Source: Corynebacterium terpenotabidum Y-11
Lineage (GTDB): Bacteria; Actinomycetota; Actinomycetes; Mycobacteriales; Mycobacteriaceae
DNA: 64,000 nt
Assembly (NCBI RefSeq): GCF_000418365.1
Contig: NC_021663.1
Span: forward strand, 2,170,001 to 2,234,000
Direction of reading: 5' to 3'
Below the pieces are notes generated by a model that saw only the letters and a program-made list of their open reading frames with translations, did not search any database and was not told the origin of the DNA. Positions 43,249 through 51,838 of the stretch are shown one piece after another. Numbering within the stretch: position 1 is the first letter of the stretch; every line of letters begins with the position of its first letter. Made by a program: the position numbers and the translations under genes.

Positions 43249-44433
43249 CGTCATCACATCGCCGACCACCGGCGCAGTGCCCGCCGGAACGCGCAGCAGA
43301 CAGTCCGCGGTCACCGACTGTGCCAGCAGATGCGACCCTGCCCCACCGACCACCTGTACCTGCACCATCCCGTCGACCACGCTCCGCACCGCCCGGTGGA
43401 AACTGTCCTTGTGCGCCTGCCCGGTCACCGGACCTGCCAGGACCGCCGTCTCCACCTCCGGCACCACCCCCAGCACCGGAGCGACGAACAGCCGGAAACT
43501 CACCATCGTGGAGACCGGGTTACCCGGCAGACAGACGACCGGCACGCCGTCGTACCAGACCAGTCCCTGCGGCCCACCCGGCTGCTGAGCGACATGACCG
43601 AACCACGCGCCCGGCGTCGACGACAGCAGCTGACGCACCACCTCGAACTGTCCGTGGCTGATCCCGCCGCTGGTAATCACCGCGTCCGGCCCGGTGCGCC
43701 GCACCGCGGCAGTCAGCAGGGCGCCGAAAGCCACCGGGTCATCCGTGGTCCGGACATGACCGACGACACGGATCCCGGCCTGCCGGCACAGGGCGTCGAG
43801 CATCGGGGCATTCGCGTCCCGGATCATCGCCACCCCACTGCCCGCCCCGTGCCCGTCGCCGACCTCGTCGCCACCGGTGCAGATCAGCACCCGGGCGGGC
43901 CGGTGCACCGGCAGAGTGGTGATGCCCTGGGCGGACGCCACCCCGACGGTGCGGGCGTTGACCACATGCCCGGCCGGCAGCAGTTCCGCCCCGGCCACGG
44001 TATCGGACCCGCGCAGCCGCATGAACTGCCCGGCCGGGGTCGTCGGCACCACCACCGTGGACGCCCCGAACTCCCCCGGGGTGCACCACTCCACCGGCAC
44101 GACCGCCGCAGTTCCGGCCGGGAGTTTCGCCCCGGTCATCACCGGAACCACCGCCTCTGCCAGACCGAGCGGGACGATCGCCGCCGGATCAGCCCCGGCG
44201 GCGATGACCGGCCCGACCGGGAAACGTCCCCCCGCGAGGTGCCGGGATCCCAGCGCATAGCCGTCCATCTGGGAGTTGTCGAAGCGGGGGGCGTCCTCCA
44301 CCGCGAGGACGGCGGTGGCCAGCGGATGCCCCACCGCCTCACACACCGGCACATCCGCCACCGGGCGGACGCCGAGGAGGGCACGGACGGCGTCCAGATG
44401 TTCTTCGGGGGTCCTGGGTGTGTCGGCGGTCAT
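43234..44433 (-). CDS. moeA2: molybdopterin molybdenumtransferase MoeA, copy 2
   Basis: A 399-residue MoeA with DAPRFDNSQMDGYALGSRHL, VMTGAKLPAGTAAVVPVEWC and DAVITSGGISHGQFEVVRQLL (the usual SGGxSxG metal site), and VCLPGNPVSTMVSFRLFVAPVL. This matches the canonical MoeA pattern better than copy 1. It is followed by modB upstream on the same strand with a six-base gap, so modA, modB and this gene form a unit. Its 3' end runs into a 42-bp tandem repeat. Confidence 0.92.
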   Translation of the reverse strand: MTADTPRTPEEHLDAVRALLGVRPVADVPVCEAVGHPLATAVLAVEDAPRFDNSQMDGYALGSRHLAGGRFPVGPVIAAGADPAAIVPLGLAEAVVPVMTGAKLPAGTAAVVPVEWCTPGEFGASTVVVPTTPAGQFMRLRGSDTVAGAELLPAGHVVNARTVGVASAQGITTLPVHRPARVLICTGGDEVGDGHGAGSGVAMIRDANAPMLDALCRQAGIRVVGHVRTTDDPVAFGALLTAAVRRTGPDAVITSGGISHGQFEVVRQLLSSTPGAWFGHVAQQPGGPQGLVWYDGVPVVCLPGNPVSTMVSFRLFVAPVLGVVPEVETAVLAGPVTGQAHKDSFHRAVRSVVDGMVQVQVVGGAGSHLLAQSVTADCLLRVPAGTAPVVGDVMTVYPL

Positions 44434-44439
44434 GGCGGA

Positions 44440-45267
44440 TCAGTGCCTCTGTCTCATCAACGTGGTCACGGCGATCCCCCCGACCACGAACACGTAGATG
44501 CCGAGCAGCATGATGCAGGCACCGAGGGCCTGGTCCATGTCATTGGAGCTCAGACCCAGTTCGATGAGCAGAGGAATCGTCCGGGTTTCCCCGGCGACGT
44601 TACCCGCGAAGGTGAGGGTCGCGCCGTACTCGGAGAGCGCCCGAGCGAAACCGAGGACCGTCCCGGCGGCGATACCGGGGCCGGCCAAGGGCACGGTGAT
44701 CCGCCACAGAACCTGCCCGCGGGACGCCCCGTCCACCCGCGCCGCCTCGCTGACCTGCGGCGGAATACCCCGCAGCGCGGTGACGGTCGTCGAGACGAAA
44801 AACGGTAGCGCGACAAACACCTGCACCACGATGACGGCCAGGGAGGTGAAGGCAACACGGATGCCGATGTCGTCGAGGTACCCGCCGACCAGGCCGCGGC
44901 GTCCCCAGAAGAAGACCAGCGCCAGCCCGGAGACCACCGGGGACAGCACCAGCGGCGCGTAGATGATGAGCTGCAGGACGTCGCCGAGGCGGGGGCGACG
45001 GCGCATGATATCCGCCAACCACAGGCTCAGCGGCAGGCCGAAGACGATGCACAGCGTGGTGGAGACCATCGCCGTGGTCAGCGACAGGGCGAAGGCCTCG
45101 ACCGCTTCCTCGGCGGTGACCAGCTCGACGGCCCGGTTCCAGGGGATGTTGAGCAGCAGGGCGACGAGCGGGCCGAAGAGCAGCAGGACCGCGACGAGGG
45201 CGAGGGCGACCAGCACTCCCGGCACGGTCGCGGTCCTGCGGGAGGGCTGCGGGGGACGCAGCGTCAT
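44440..45267 (-). CDS. modB: molybdate ABC transporter permease ModB
   Basis: A 275-residue permease with about six helices. The EAA loop is EAARVDGASRGQVLWRITVPLAGPGIAAGTVLGFARALSEYGATLTFAGN, characteristic of molybdate/sulfate permeases. ATG at 45267 is preferred; the upstream open frame has no family similarity. It accepts molybdate from ModA. The usual ATPase gene modC is missing from this window, and moeA2 occupies its place. Confidence 0.92.
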   Translation of the reverse strand: MTLRPPQPSRRTATVPGVLVALALVAVLLLFGPLVALLLNIPWNRAVELVTAEEAVEAFALSLTTAMVSTTLCIVFGLPLSLWLADIMRRRPRLGDVLQLIIYAPLVLSPVVSGLALVFFWGRRGLVGGYLDDIGIRVAFTSLAVIVVQVFVALPFFVSTTVTALRGIPPQVSEAARVDGASRGQVLWRITVPLAGPGIAAGTVLGFARALSEYGATLTFAGNVAGETRTIPLLIELGLSSNDMDQALGACIMLLGIYVFVVGGIAVTTLMRQRH

Positions 45268-45289
45268 GGGATCGTGTCGACGGACCCGA

Positions 45290-46162
45290 CTAGGCCGGGG
45301 ACCCGAAGCCGTACTGTGCGAGGATCTCCTGGGCGGTGTCGGTCTGCAGCCAGGCGAGGAAGTCCTGCGCGGTCTGGTTCTCCTCGCCGTCACGGGTCAG
45401 GGCGGCGGGGTAGGAATTGTCCTCGATACCGGGCAGATCCAGGACGATGATCTGGCCCTGGGAATCGGTGAGGTTCTCCTGCAGGGCCTGGGCGTCGGTG
45501 GAGTAGATGAAGCCGGCGTCCACGTCACCGGTGGAGACCTTCGTGGCGACGTCGCTGACGTTCGCTTCCTCGGTCGGGTTGTTGAGAGTCACACCGGCAG
45601 ACTCCAGGTACTCGTGCGCGAGGGTGCCGCAGGGCACACCGTCCGCACAGAGGGCGATCCGCAGCTTGTCGTTGGTCTTCAGGTCGCTGAGGTCGGTGAT
45701 GGAACCGAGGTTGCCCGGCGCGGTGGCGAGCACCAGCCGATTGGTGGCGATGACCTGCGGGTCGGCGTCCTCGAACTCGGGGAGTTCGGTGGCCGTGGCC
45801 ATGTTCGACTCGTCGGCACTGATGAAGAGGTCAGCCTCCGCACCCTGTTCGATCTGCTGGACGAGCTTGGAGGAGCCGGCGAAGTTGAAGGTGATCTCCG
45901 CACCGTCGTGGCCGTCGGCGGCGAAGGCCTCGGCGAGTTCATCGCCGACGTTCTTGAGGGACGCCGCGGCGAAGACGGTGACCTGGCCGTGCGAATCTCC
46001 GCTGTCGGCGGACGCAGCGCCGGACGCAGCGCCGGATGCGGTGCCCTGCGTGCTGTCCTGCTGTGAGTTGGAGCAGGCGGTCGCGGTGAGCAGCACCAGT
46101 GCCGCGAGCATCGCGACCACGGCGATGAGGGCCGAGCGGGTCAGGTGGAATGTTCTGGTCAT
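45290..46162 (-). CDS. modA: molybdate-binding lipoprotein ModA
   Basis: A 290-residue substrate-binding protein. The signal peptide ends at the lipobox TATAC. A Ser/Ala/Asp linker follows. The mature part has VFAAASLKNVGDELAEAFAADG, ITFNFAGSSKLVQQIEQGAEADLFISADESNM and STGDVDAGFIYSTDA, the ModA oxyanion-binding pattern. It captures molybdate outside the membrane and hands it to ModB. It lies 22 bases upstream of modB. Confidence 0.94.
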   Translation of the reverse strand: MTRTFHLTRSALIAVVAMLAALVLLTATACSNSQQDSTQGTASGAASGAASADSGDSHGQVTVFAAASLKNVGDELAEAFAADGHDGAEITFNFAGSSKLVQQIEQGAEADLFISADESNMATATELPEFEDADPQVIATNRLVLATAPGNLGSITDLSDLKTNDKLRIALCADGVPCGTLAHEYLESAGVTLNNPTEEANVSDVATKVSTGDVDAGFIYSTDAQALQENLTDSQGQIIVLDLPGIEDNSYPAALTRDGEENQTAQDFLAWLQTDTAQEILAQYGFGSPA

Positions 46163-46194
46163 GTTCGTGGTCCTCTTGTCCGTTGTCCCGGAGT

Positions 46195-46240
46195 GTCAGT
46201 CCCGGGTTGTCAGTCCCGCGTTGTCAGTCCCGCGTTGTCG
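46195..46240. repeat. 14-bp tandem repeat in the modA-moaA gap
   Basis: GTCAGTCCCGGGTT-type units start at 46195, 46209 and 46223, with a partial fourth. They lie 33 bases upstream of modA in the divergent promoter region shared with moaA. They may be regulator sites or slippage products. The remaining gap to 46395 shows no recognisable Moco riboswitch. Confidence 0.5.
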
Positions 46241-46395
46241 CGCTGCGGCTGCGGGGTTACAGTGAGTCAGCGTATCCCGCATGCGGACGTCGGACAGGGC
46301 GAGGCTCCTGACCTGCGGACGGTTTCACCGCACGAGCATCCGGGGCCGCCGAACGACTGCCGGACGGACAGGCGAATGAAGGGGTTGAGCGCATC

Positions 46396-47466
46396 ATGAC
46401 CACCGTGCTGCCGACCCCGGTCGTCCCCGTGGCGTCCCGCGAACTGTCCGACCGGTGGGGTCGCGTCGCCGATGACCTCCGTATCTCGCTGATCGACAAG
46501 TGCAATCTGCGCTGCACCTACTGCATGCCGGAGGACGGCATGGTGTGGTTGAAGAGAAACCAGCTGCTCACCGCGGCGGAGGCGGTGCGGATCGCCGATA
46601 TCGGGGTGCGGATCTTCGGGGTGCGCGACGTGCGGTTCACCGGTGGTGAGCCGCTGGTCCGGCACGACCTCGCCGAGATCATTGCCGGGGTCCGCGGCCT
46701 GCACCCGGAGGTGCCGATCTCGATCACGACGAACGGGATCGGCCTGGACAGGCGGATCACCACTCTGGTGGACGCCGGCCTGACCCGGGTCAATGTCTCA
46801 CTCGACACCGTCGACCGCAGGGCATTCGCCGACCTGACCCGCCGCGACCGGCTGCCTGAGGTGATCCGTGGCCTCGCTGCGGCGAAGGACGCCGGACTGG
46901 ACCCGGTGAAGGTCAATGCGGTGCTCATGCGCGGTGTCAATGACCAAGGCGCTGCCGACCTGCTCGCCTGGTGTCTGGAGCGCGGTTACCAACTGCGGTT
47001 CATCGAACAGATGCCCTTGGACGCCGACCGCACCTGGGCCCGGCGCAATCTCGTCTCCGGGGCGGAGGTGCGGGACCGGCTGTCGGAACGCTTCGACCTC
47101 ACCCCGGATCCGGTGCCGCGGGGGTCCGCCCCGGCCGCCCTGTGGGAGGTGCGTCCGAAGGGCGCGTCTGCCCGGGACACCCCGTTGGGCAAGGTCGGCG
47201 TCATTGCCTCGGTGACCGAGAGTTTCTGCGCGGCGTGTTCCCGGACCCGGATCACCGCCGACGGGAAGGTCCGCAGCTGCCTGTTCTCCCGGGAGGAGAC
47301 GGACCTGCTGGCACTCCTGCGCTCCGGGGCGTCCGACGAGCAGGTCGCCGGCGTGTGGGCCGGGGCGATGCGGCTCAAGCCGCGGGCCTACGGGTCGGAC
47401 GCGGTGACGCTGAATGATCCGGAGTATGTCCGGCCGGACCGGACGATGAGTGCTATCGGCGGGTGA
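46396..47466 (+). CDS. moaA: GTP 3',8-cyclase MoaA (radical SAM)
   Basis: A 356-residue radical SAM enzyme. The N-terminal cluster motif CNLRCTYCMPEDG (CxxxCxxC) is near residue 36. The SAM motif RFTGGEPLVRHDL follows. The C-terminal cluster motif FCAACSRTRITADGKVRSCLF lies near 275, and the tail ends in SAIGG with the catalytic GG. It starts cPMP synthesis from GTP. It is divergent from modA, so molybdate uptake and cofactor synthesis may be co-regulated. Confidence 0.96.
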   Translation: MTTVLPTPVVPVASRELSDRWGRVADDLRISLIDKCNLRCTYCMPEDGMVWLKRNQLLTAAEAVRIADIGVRIFGVRDVRFTGGEPLVRHDLAEIIAGVRGLHPEVPISITTNGIGLDRRITTLVDAGLTRVNVSLDTVDRRAFADLTRRDRLPEVIRGLAAAKDAGLDPVKVNAVLMRGVNDQGAADLLAWCLERGYQLRFIEQMPLDADRTWARRNLVSGAEVRDRLSERFDLTPDPVPRGSAPAALWEVRPKGASARDTPLGKVGVIASVTESFCAACSRTRITADGKVRSCLFSREETDLLALLRSGASDEQVAGVWAGAMRLKPRAYGSDAVTLNDPEYVRPDRTMSAIGG

Positions 47467-47481
47467 TCTATCCTGGGGGGC

Positions 47482-48189
47482 GTGACTTCCGAGCCCTTCA
47501 CCACCCCTGTCGAACTGCGCGCCATCGCCGATTCCGGAGACCGGCTGCGCCGGACTGTCCCGTTGATGGCCATCACCTTCATTGTGGCCTTCGTCGCGTG
47601 TGTGGCGGTGACGAACCTGCTGCTGGGGAATCTCCTGCTCGGATGCCTGCTCGGTGTGGTCCTCGGTGCCGTGCTGTGCTGGACCGTGTTCACCGGACAG
47701 AAAACCACCTCCGGGCGGGAAAACCAGCGGCTCCGGCTGACCCCGAAGGGGATGATCGCCACGGACGGCGTCCTCACGACCCGGATGTACTGGAAGGATG
47801 TGCGGGTGGTGACCACGCCGAAGGGATCGTCCCGGGTGGGCATCATCGGGGACGCGACCCTGTCCGGTAATCCGCAGGGTGATCCGCAGATCCTGAACCG
47901 GTACGCCAACCTGACCAACAATCCGGAGGATTTTCTGCGCGGGGAGAAGATCGAGGACCGTGATGGTGCGCTGTTCCCTGGTGACTTCGAGCAGACCTGG
48001 CGGCAGGGTGTGATCGGGTCGTGGCTGCACCACTACCGGCCGGACCTGCACCCGGATTACCGGGCGCCGGAGCCGGAGGATGGTGTTGAGGACGGTGCTG
48101 AGGACGGGCTGGCCGCCGAGACTGATGCTGGCGTGGCTGATGGCGGTGCTGATGGCGGTGCCCCGAACAGTTCGCCGGACCCGCAGTAG
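47482..48189 (+). CDS. two-helix membrane protein, unknown
   Basis: A 235-residue protein. Two adjacent hydrophobic helices (about 28-48 and 52-72) are followed by a soluble part with QRLRLTPKGMIATDGVLTTRMYWKDVRVVTT, which looks like a small bPH-type domain. A long acidic, Ala/Gly-rich tail ends the protein. GTG at 47482 has GGGGGGC upstream and lies 16 bases after moaA. Function unknown. Confidence 0.65.
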   Translation: MTSEPFTTPVELRAIADSGDRLRRTVPLMAITFIVAFVACVAVTNLLLGNLLLGCLLGVVLGAVLCWTVFTGQKTTSGRENQRLRLTPKGMIATDGVLTTRMYWKDVRVVTTPKGSSRVGIIGDATLSGNPQGDPQILNRYANLTNNPEDFLRGEKIEDRDGALFPGDFEQTWRQGVIGSWLHHYRPDLHPDYRAPEPEDGVEDGAEDGLAAETDAGVADGGADGGAPNSSPDPQ

Positions 48190-48250
48190 AATCCTTTCGG
48201 CCCGCCGGATGACCTCCCCTGTGCCGCCACCCTCCGTCACACAAACTGGG

Positions 48251-48315
48251 CTGCCCCGATGTCTCGCAACCTGCGCTGCCCCGATGTCTCGCAACCTGCG
48301 CTGCCCCGACGCCGA
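48251..48315. repeat. 25-bp tandem repeat upstream of the 48337 gene
   Basis: CTGCCCCGATGTCTCGCAAC recurs at 48251 and 48276, with a partial copy at 48301, giving a period of 25 bases. It sits directly before the promoter of the short gene at 48337. Confidence 0.6.
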
Positions 48316-48336
48316 CATCCTGTCACACTGGACCCT

Positions 48337-48618
48337 ATGACTTCTCCTCTTCCCACGGAACTGCGCGGCATCGTCGCGGACTACATCGATGCGACAACGA
48401 CTGCGGCTGCCTCCACCCGGGACGCCGCCCTCCTCCTCGATGACGATGCCCATCTCATCACCGCGCAGCTGACCGGCGAGTGGGATGACGAGGACCGGGA
48501 GCACCGGCGGCATGCACACCAGACCATCGTCACGTTGCTGGATACTGCCTCCCCTGAGGATCTCGCCGCGGTCAGTGCGGAACTCGCCGCCGCTGCGGAG
48601 CTGCTGCTGTCTAGGTAG
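48337..48618 (+). CDS. small acidic helical protein, unknown
   Basis: A 93-residue protein with Ala/Asp/Glu-rich helices (ELRGIVADYIDATTTAAASTRDAALLLDDDAHL and SPEDLAAVSAELAAAAELLLSR). ATG at 48337 is chosen over an in-frame start inside the upstream repeat. No membrane helix or signal peptide. I do not recognise a family. Confidence 0.5.
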   Translation: MTSPLPTELRGIVADYIDATTTAAASTRDAALLLDDDAHLITAQLTGEWDDEDREHRRHAHQTIVTLLDTASPEDLAAVSAELAAAAELLLSR

Positions 48619-48659
48619 GACGCACGCTGCCCGGCCCGGCGCTCACCGGCACTGCAACA

Positions 48660-48826
48660 TCCCCGCACATCCCCGCACATCCCGAACTGCGCAGAGCATC
48701 ATCACCGCACGTCCCCGGCTGCGCAGAGCATCATCACCGCAGATCCCCACATATCCCAGCACGGCCCAGCACGGCCCAGCACGGCCCAGCACATCCCCGC
48801 ACATCCCCATGGCCGGACAGGACTCT
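48660..48826. repeat. short tandem repeats (CCCAGCACGG, ACATCCCCGC)
   Basis: A non-coding stretch built of 10-bp units: CCCAGCACGG about four times near 48757-48796, and ACATCCCCGC-type units before and after. A 37-39-bp copy of GCGCAGAGCATCATCACCGCA also occurs twice (near 48690 and 48720). No gene is supported; long minus-strand frames here are products of the repetition. Confidence 0.55.
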
Positions 48827-48893
48827 GTCAGTAGTAGTACCGGGGTGCGGAAGTCAGGTACCTGATTTCCGCACCACGGTACTACTCCCGACG
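48827..48893. repeat. palindrome family copy 5
   Basis: A 67-base inverted repeat with the GTCAGGTACCTGAT centre and stem TACCGGGGTGCGG paired to CCGCACCACGGTA (one mismatch). It stands between the 10-bp repeats and the 28-bp repeats that follow. Confidence 0.8.
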
Positions 48894-48902
48894 AGTGGGC
48901 TC

Positions 48903-49177
48903 CGGCGCCTGGCCACCCGACCGTGAGATCTGGCACCAGGCCACCCAACCGTGAGATCTGGCACCAGGCCACCCGACCGTGGGATCCGGCACCCCGAAAA
49001 AGTGTGCACCCCCAGGTCGCTGAACAGTCCCATCCGCGGCACAGAGGTACACACATTTCGGCCACCCGACGATTGGGATCCAGCTCCGGGCCACCCGACG
49101 ATTGGGATCCAGCTCCGGGCCACCAGACGAGTGGGATCCGGCTGCGGGCTACCCGACCGTGGGATCCGGCACCCTGG
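48903..49177. repeat. 28-29-bp tandem repeats with an embedded inverted repeat
   Basis: Units of the form CCACCCGACCGTGAGATCTG start at 48913, 48941 and 48969 (period 28) and, after an interruption, at 49062, 49091, 49120 and 49149 (period 29). The interruption, 48994-49061, is an inverted repeat with arms CCGAAAAAGTGTGCACC and GGTACACACATTTCGG around a 35-base loop, so it looks inserted into the repeat run. There is no spacer structure as in CRISPR. Confidence 0.65.
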
Positions 49178-49460
49178 CCCGGTTGTCGACGGCGTTCTCC
49201 CGCGCCCAGGCGGAAAAGGAGTACGCCCGGATGGACACGGACGTCGACCGGGCACTGAGGAAGATCGTCGCCGAACAGGGCGGGATGAATGGTGACGAGG
49301 CCTGGGTGTTCCTCGCACGGACGTCGACCGGGCATTGCGGCAGGTCGTCGCCGAACAGGGCGGGATGGGTAGTGATGAGGCCCGGGTGTTCCTCGCACGG
49401 CTCTCGTCCGAGAAACACTCGAATCCGAGAAACGCTTGTCCGGGACGTGTACAGAGCTCA
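49178..49460 (+). pseudogene. remnant of a CysJ-type flavoprotein reductase with internal duplication
   Basis: One frame encodes LSTAFSRAQAEKEY, joined directly to MDTDVDRALRKIVAEQGGMNGDEAWVFLAR. A second frame repeats DVDRALRQVVAEQGGMGSDEARVFLARLSSEK, and RDVY follows in the first frame. These are the C-terminal elements of sulfite reductase / cytochrome P450 reductase-type flavoproteins (SxAFSRxQ, DVxxAL, GGMxxxxA, RDVY). The segment between AEKEY and the Asp-Val part, which carries the CGD motif, is deleted. An 80-84-bp direct duplication (from about 49240 and 49320) breaks the frame. It is a decayed end of a former reductase gene, perhaps from an assimilatory nitrate or sulfite reductase. 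Confidence 0.65.
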
Positions 49461-49483
49461 GCCCTCCACGACGTGTCCTGAGC

Positions 49484-50932
49484 TCAGTCCTCCATGACGC
49501 GGTCACGGATCGCCGGGATCGTGTACGCGACCTTCCAGGTGCCCATATGCTCCGCGCCACTGCCCTCGGACGCACCCGGCACAGTCCCGGCCAAGAAGGA
49601 AGTGTAGTTGACCGGTGTTCCGGCGTCTGCCACGGTCTCCGCCGCGGAGTTCAGCCGCTCGGCATCCCAGGTGGCGTCCCAGGTGGCCTCGGTGATCTCG
49701 GTACCGGCCTCGCGAATGACGTCCATGATGTCGTTCTCCATCGGGAACGCCTTCTCGTCGCCCTGGGAGACGGTGACCCACAGCTTCTTCTGCGCCAGCG
49801 GGGCGGCCTCCTCCGCCGGCCACTGCCCGGCCACCACGTAGGAGGACGCGAGCAGCTCCGGGTGCCGGATGTTCATGCCCAGCGTCATCATCGCACCCAT
49901 CGACTGACCGGTGGCGTGGAGGTGGTCGGGGTCCACCGGGTAACGGTCGACGAGGTCGTTGAGCAGGTTGACGGTGGTGTCGAACAGAGAGGTCGGCTCG
50001 TAGTCGTCGGAGACCACGACCGTCGGGTACTGCGGAGCCACGACGAAGCAGGGGTGACGTTCCTGGTCATCCGGGGACGCCCAGCACACCGCACCCTGGC
50101 CCTGGACCAGCGGACCCTTCACGTCCGCGCCGACGACCGAGGCATCGTGCATGAACAGGACCAGCGGGTACTTCGTCGACCCGTCGGGGTTCGAGAGGTC
50201 CACGCCGGCGGGGGCGAAGATGTTGTACGGGAGGCTGTCGCCGGTGTCCGGGTCGGTGAAGGTGGCCTGGGTGAACAGGTCGACCAGCGGGTCGACGGCG
50301 GCGGAGGTGGTGACGGCACCGGCGTCCTCGTAGGTCTCACCGGAGGTGGTGGTGACGGTACCGGTGGCGGTGACCGTGGCGACGGCATCCGCGACAACCG
50401 GGGACGAGGACGATCCTGCCTGGGGGCCACCGGCCCCGGGGCCGGAATCCGAGTCGGTGTCGTCGGCGGACGCGGTCTCTGCGCCGTCCACACCGTCTGC
50501 GCCACCTGCCCCATCGTCCGGCTGGTTGTTCCACAGCAGGCCGGCGTCATCGGCCGTGTCGAGTTCCACGATGACGAACTTGCCGGGCTGCCCGTCCGGC
50601 TGGTCTGCGGTGGCGATCGCGGCACTGGAGTTGGTGTACACCCGGGTGACGGTGCGCCCATCAACCGTGAAGTTCCCGGCCGTGAGTGACGAGCCGTCGA
50701 TCTCGGCGTCGTACTCCAGGGCGACGGCAGCGAGCGTCAGCCCGGCGCCGAGAACCTCGGTCACTGCGGTGGCCGAGCGGATATGGCCGACAGTGGTGGT
50801 GGCCGCCGAGGTGGTGGTGGACGGGGAATTGTCCGAGCTGCCGGAGCAGGCGGCGACGACTCCGCCCATAATGCCCACGAGACTGATGCTCGCCGCACCG
50901 CGCAGGAATGTCCGCCGGTCGATGTCCTTCAA
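49484..50932 (-). CDS. Tat-exported lipoprotein esterase / peptidase-like hydrolase
   Basis: A 482-residue exported alpha/beta hydrolase. The twin-arginine signal RRTFLRGAASISLVGIMGGVVAAC ends in a lipobox Cys. A Ser/Thr-rich linker and an Ig-like N-terminal domain (to ~180) follow. The hydrolase domain has YPLVLFMHDASVVG, the nucleophile motif HATGQSMGAMMTLGM (near residue 350) and a late acidic/His region (GSGAEHMGTWKVAY). This fits the COG4099 predicted peptidase / PHB-depolymerase-like group. TTG at 50932 is chosen because GGAGGG lies six bases upstream; a GTG at 50971 in frame is the alternative. Substrate unknown. Confidence 0.78.
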   Translation of the reverse strand: MKDIDRRTFLRGAASISLVGIMGGVVAACSGSSDNSPSTTTSAATTTVGHIRSATAVTEVLGAGLTLAAVALEYDAEIDGSSLTAGNFTVDGRTVTRVYTNSSAAIATADQPDGQPGKFVIVELDTADDAGLLWNNQPDDGAGGADGVDGAETASADDTDSDSGPGAGGPQAGSSSSPVVADAVATVTATGTVTTTSGETYEDAGAVTTSAAVDPLVDLFTQATFTDPDTGDSLPYNIFAPAGVDLSNPDGSTKYPLVLFMHDASVVGADVKGPLVQGQGAVCWASPDDQERHPCFVVAPQYPTVVVSDDYEPTSLFDTTVNLLNDLVDRYPVDPDHLHATGQSMGAMMTLGMNIRHPELLASSYVVAGQWPAEEAAPLAQKKLWVTVSQGDEKAFPMENDIMDVIREAGTEITEATWDATWDAERLNSAAETVADAGTPVNYTSFLAGTVPGASEGSGAEHMGTWKVAYTIPAIRDRVMED

Positions 50933-51214
50933 GATAACCCTCCATGTGGTCGCTGTGGTCGGTGTGTTCACCCTGATCTGCGTGATCTGCGTGACTCATC
51001 TTTTCTGCTCCGTACGGTCCGCACCTCATGGTGCAACCACATACGACCTCATGTCGTGCCTCGTCATGACCTCGTACGACCCAGTAGCCGGTACGTCCCA
51101 TTATGGGGACGCTTACCTGAGTAGTCGAGGGTGCCGGAGGAACTGACGGAAATCTCACCGGATACCGGCAGGCACCGCGACCCCCTCCGGGGTGCCCTTA
51201 CCCCACATGCCACA
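50933..51214. other. non-coding gap between the esterase and rplE
   Basis: About 280 bases with no supported gene. It holds the promoter of the esterase (minus strand). A TGGGACGTACCGGCTACTGG stretch on the minus strand near 51080-51100 has no match I recognise. No repeats or RNAs are seen. Confidence 0.45.
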
Positions 51215-51250
51215 ACCGCCCTCCCCCGACCGGAGTCGGGGAAGGGCGGT
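51215..51250 (-). terminator. terminator after rplE
   Basis: ACCGCCCTCCCCCGAC pairs with GTCGGGGAAGGGCGGT (one internal mismatch) around CGGA, 19 bases after the rplE stop. It ends the rplN-rplX-rplE operon. No strong T-run follows. Confidence 0.75.
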
Positions 51251-51268
51251 GGAGGTCAGGTGGCCGAA

Positions 51269-51838
51269 TTACTCGGCGTTCTGGCCGGCCTTGAACGGGA
51301 AGCCGAGCTCCTTGAGGAGCGCGCGGCCTTCATCGTCGTTGGTGGCGGTGGTCACCACGGTGATGTTCATACCGCGGGGACGGTCGATGGAGTCGACGTC
51401 GATCTCGTAGAACATGGACTGCTCGGAGAGACCGAAGGTGTAGTTACCGTGGCCGTCGAACTGCTGGTCGGAGAGACCACGGAAGTCGCGGATACGCGGC
51501 AGGGCCACGGTCAGCAGACGGTCCAGGAACTCCCACATGCGGTCGCCACGCAGGGTGACGCGGGCGCCGATGGGCATACCCTCGCGGAGCTTGAAGTTCG
51601 AGATGGCCTTCTTGGCGACGCGGATCTGCGGCTTCTGACCGGTGATGAGGGTCAGGTCCTTGATGGCGCCGTTGATCAGCTTGGAGTCACGGGCGGCTTC
51701 ACCGACACCCATGTTCACGACGACCTTGGTCACGCCGGGGATCTGCATGACGTTCTCGAAGCTGAACTCGGTGTTCAGGGCGTCACGGATCTCGGCCTTG
51801 TAGCGGGCCTTGAGGCGGGGAGTGTAGTTCTCGCTCAT
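51269..51838 (-). CDS. rplE: 50S ribosomal protein L5
   Basis: A 189-residue L5: [69 protein letters not shown] and [28 protein letters not shown]. It binds 5S rRNA. The gene ends its operon here rather than running into rpsH, which lies 24 kb away. Confidence 0.97.
   Translation of the reverse strand: MSENYTPRLKARYKAEIRDALNTEFSFENVMQIPGVTKVVVNMGVGEAARDSKLINGAIKDLTLITGQKPQIRVAKKAISNFKLREGMPIGARVTLRGDRMWEFLDRLLTVALPRIRDFRGLSDQQFDGHGNYTFGLSEQSMFYEIDVDSIDRPRGMNITVVTTATNDDEGRALLKELGFPFKAGQNAE

Noticed and set aside
46163..46395. Moco riboswitch upstream of moaA
   Set aside because: The gap contains 14-bp tandem repeats but I cannot find the conserved Moco aptamer structure.
48903..49177. 28-29-bp repeats as a CRISPR array
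   Set aside because: The units follow each other directly without spacers, and their period matches the unit length.
48643..49575. 310-codon minus-strand frame
   Set aside because: It spans the tandem repeats, palindrome copy 5 and the reductase remnant, and overlaps the esterase 3' end on the same strand in another frame.
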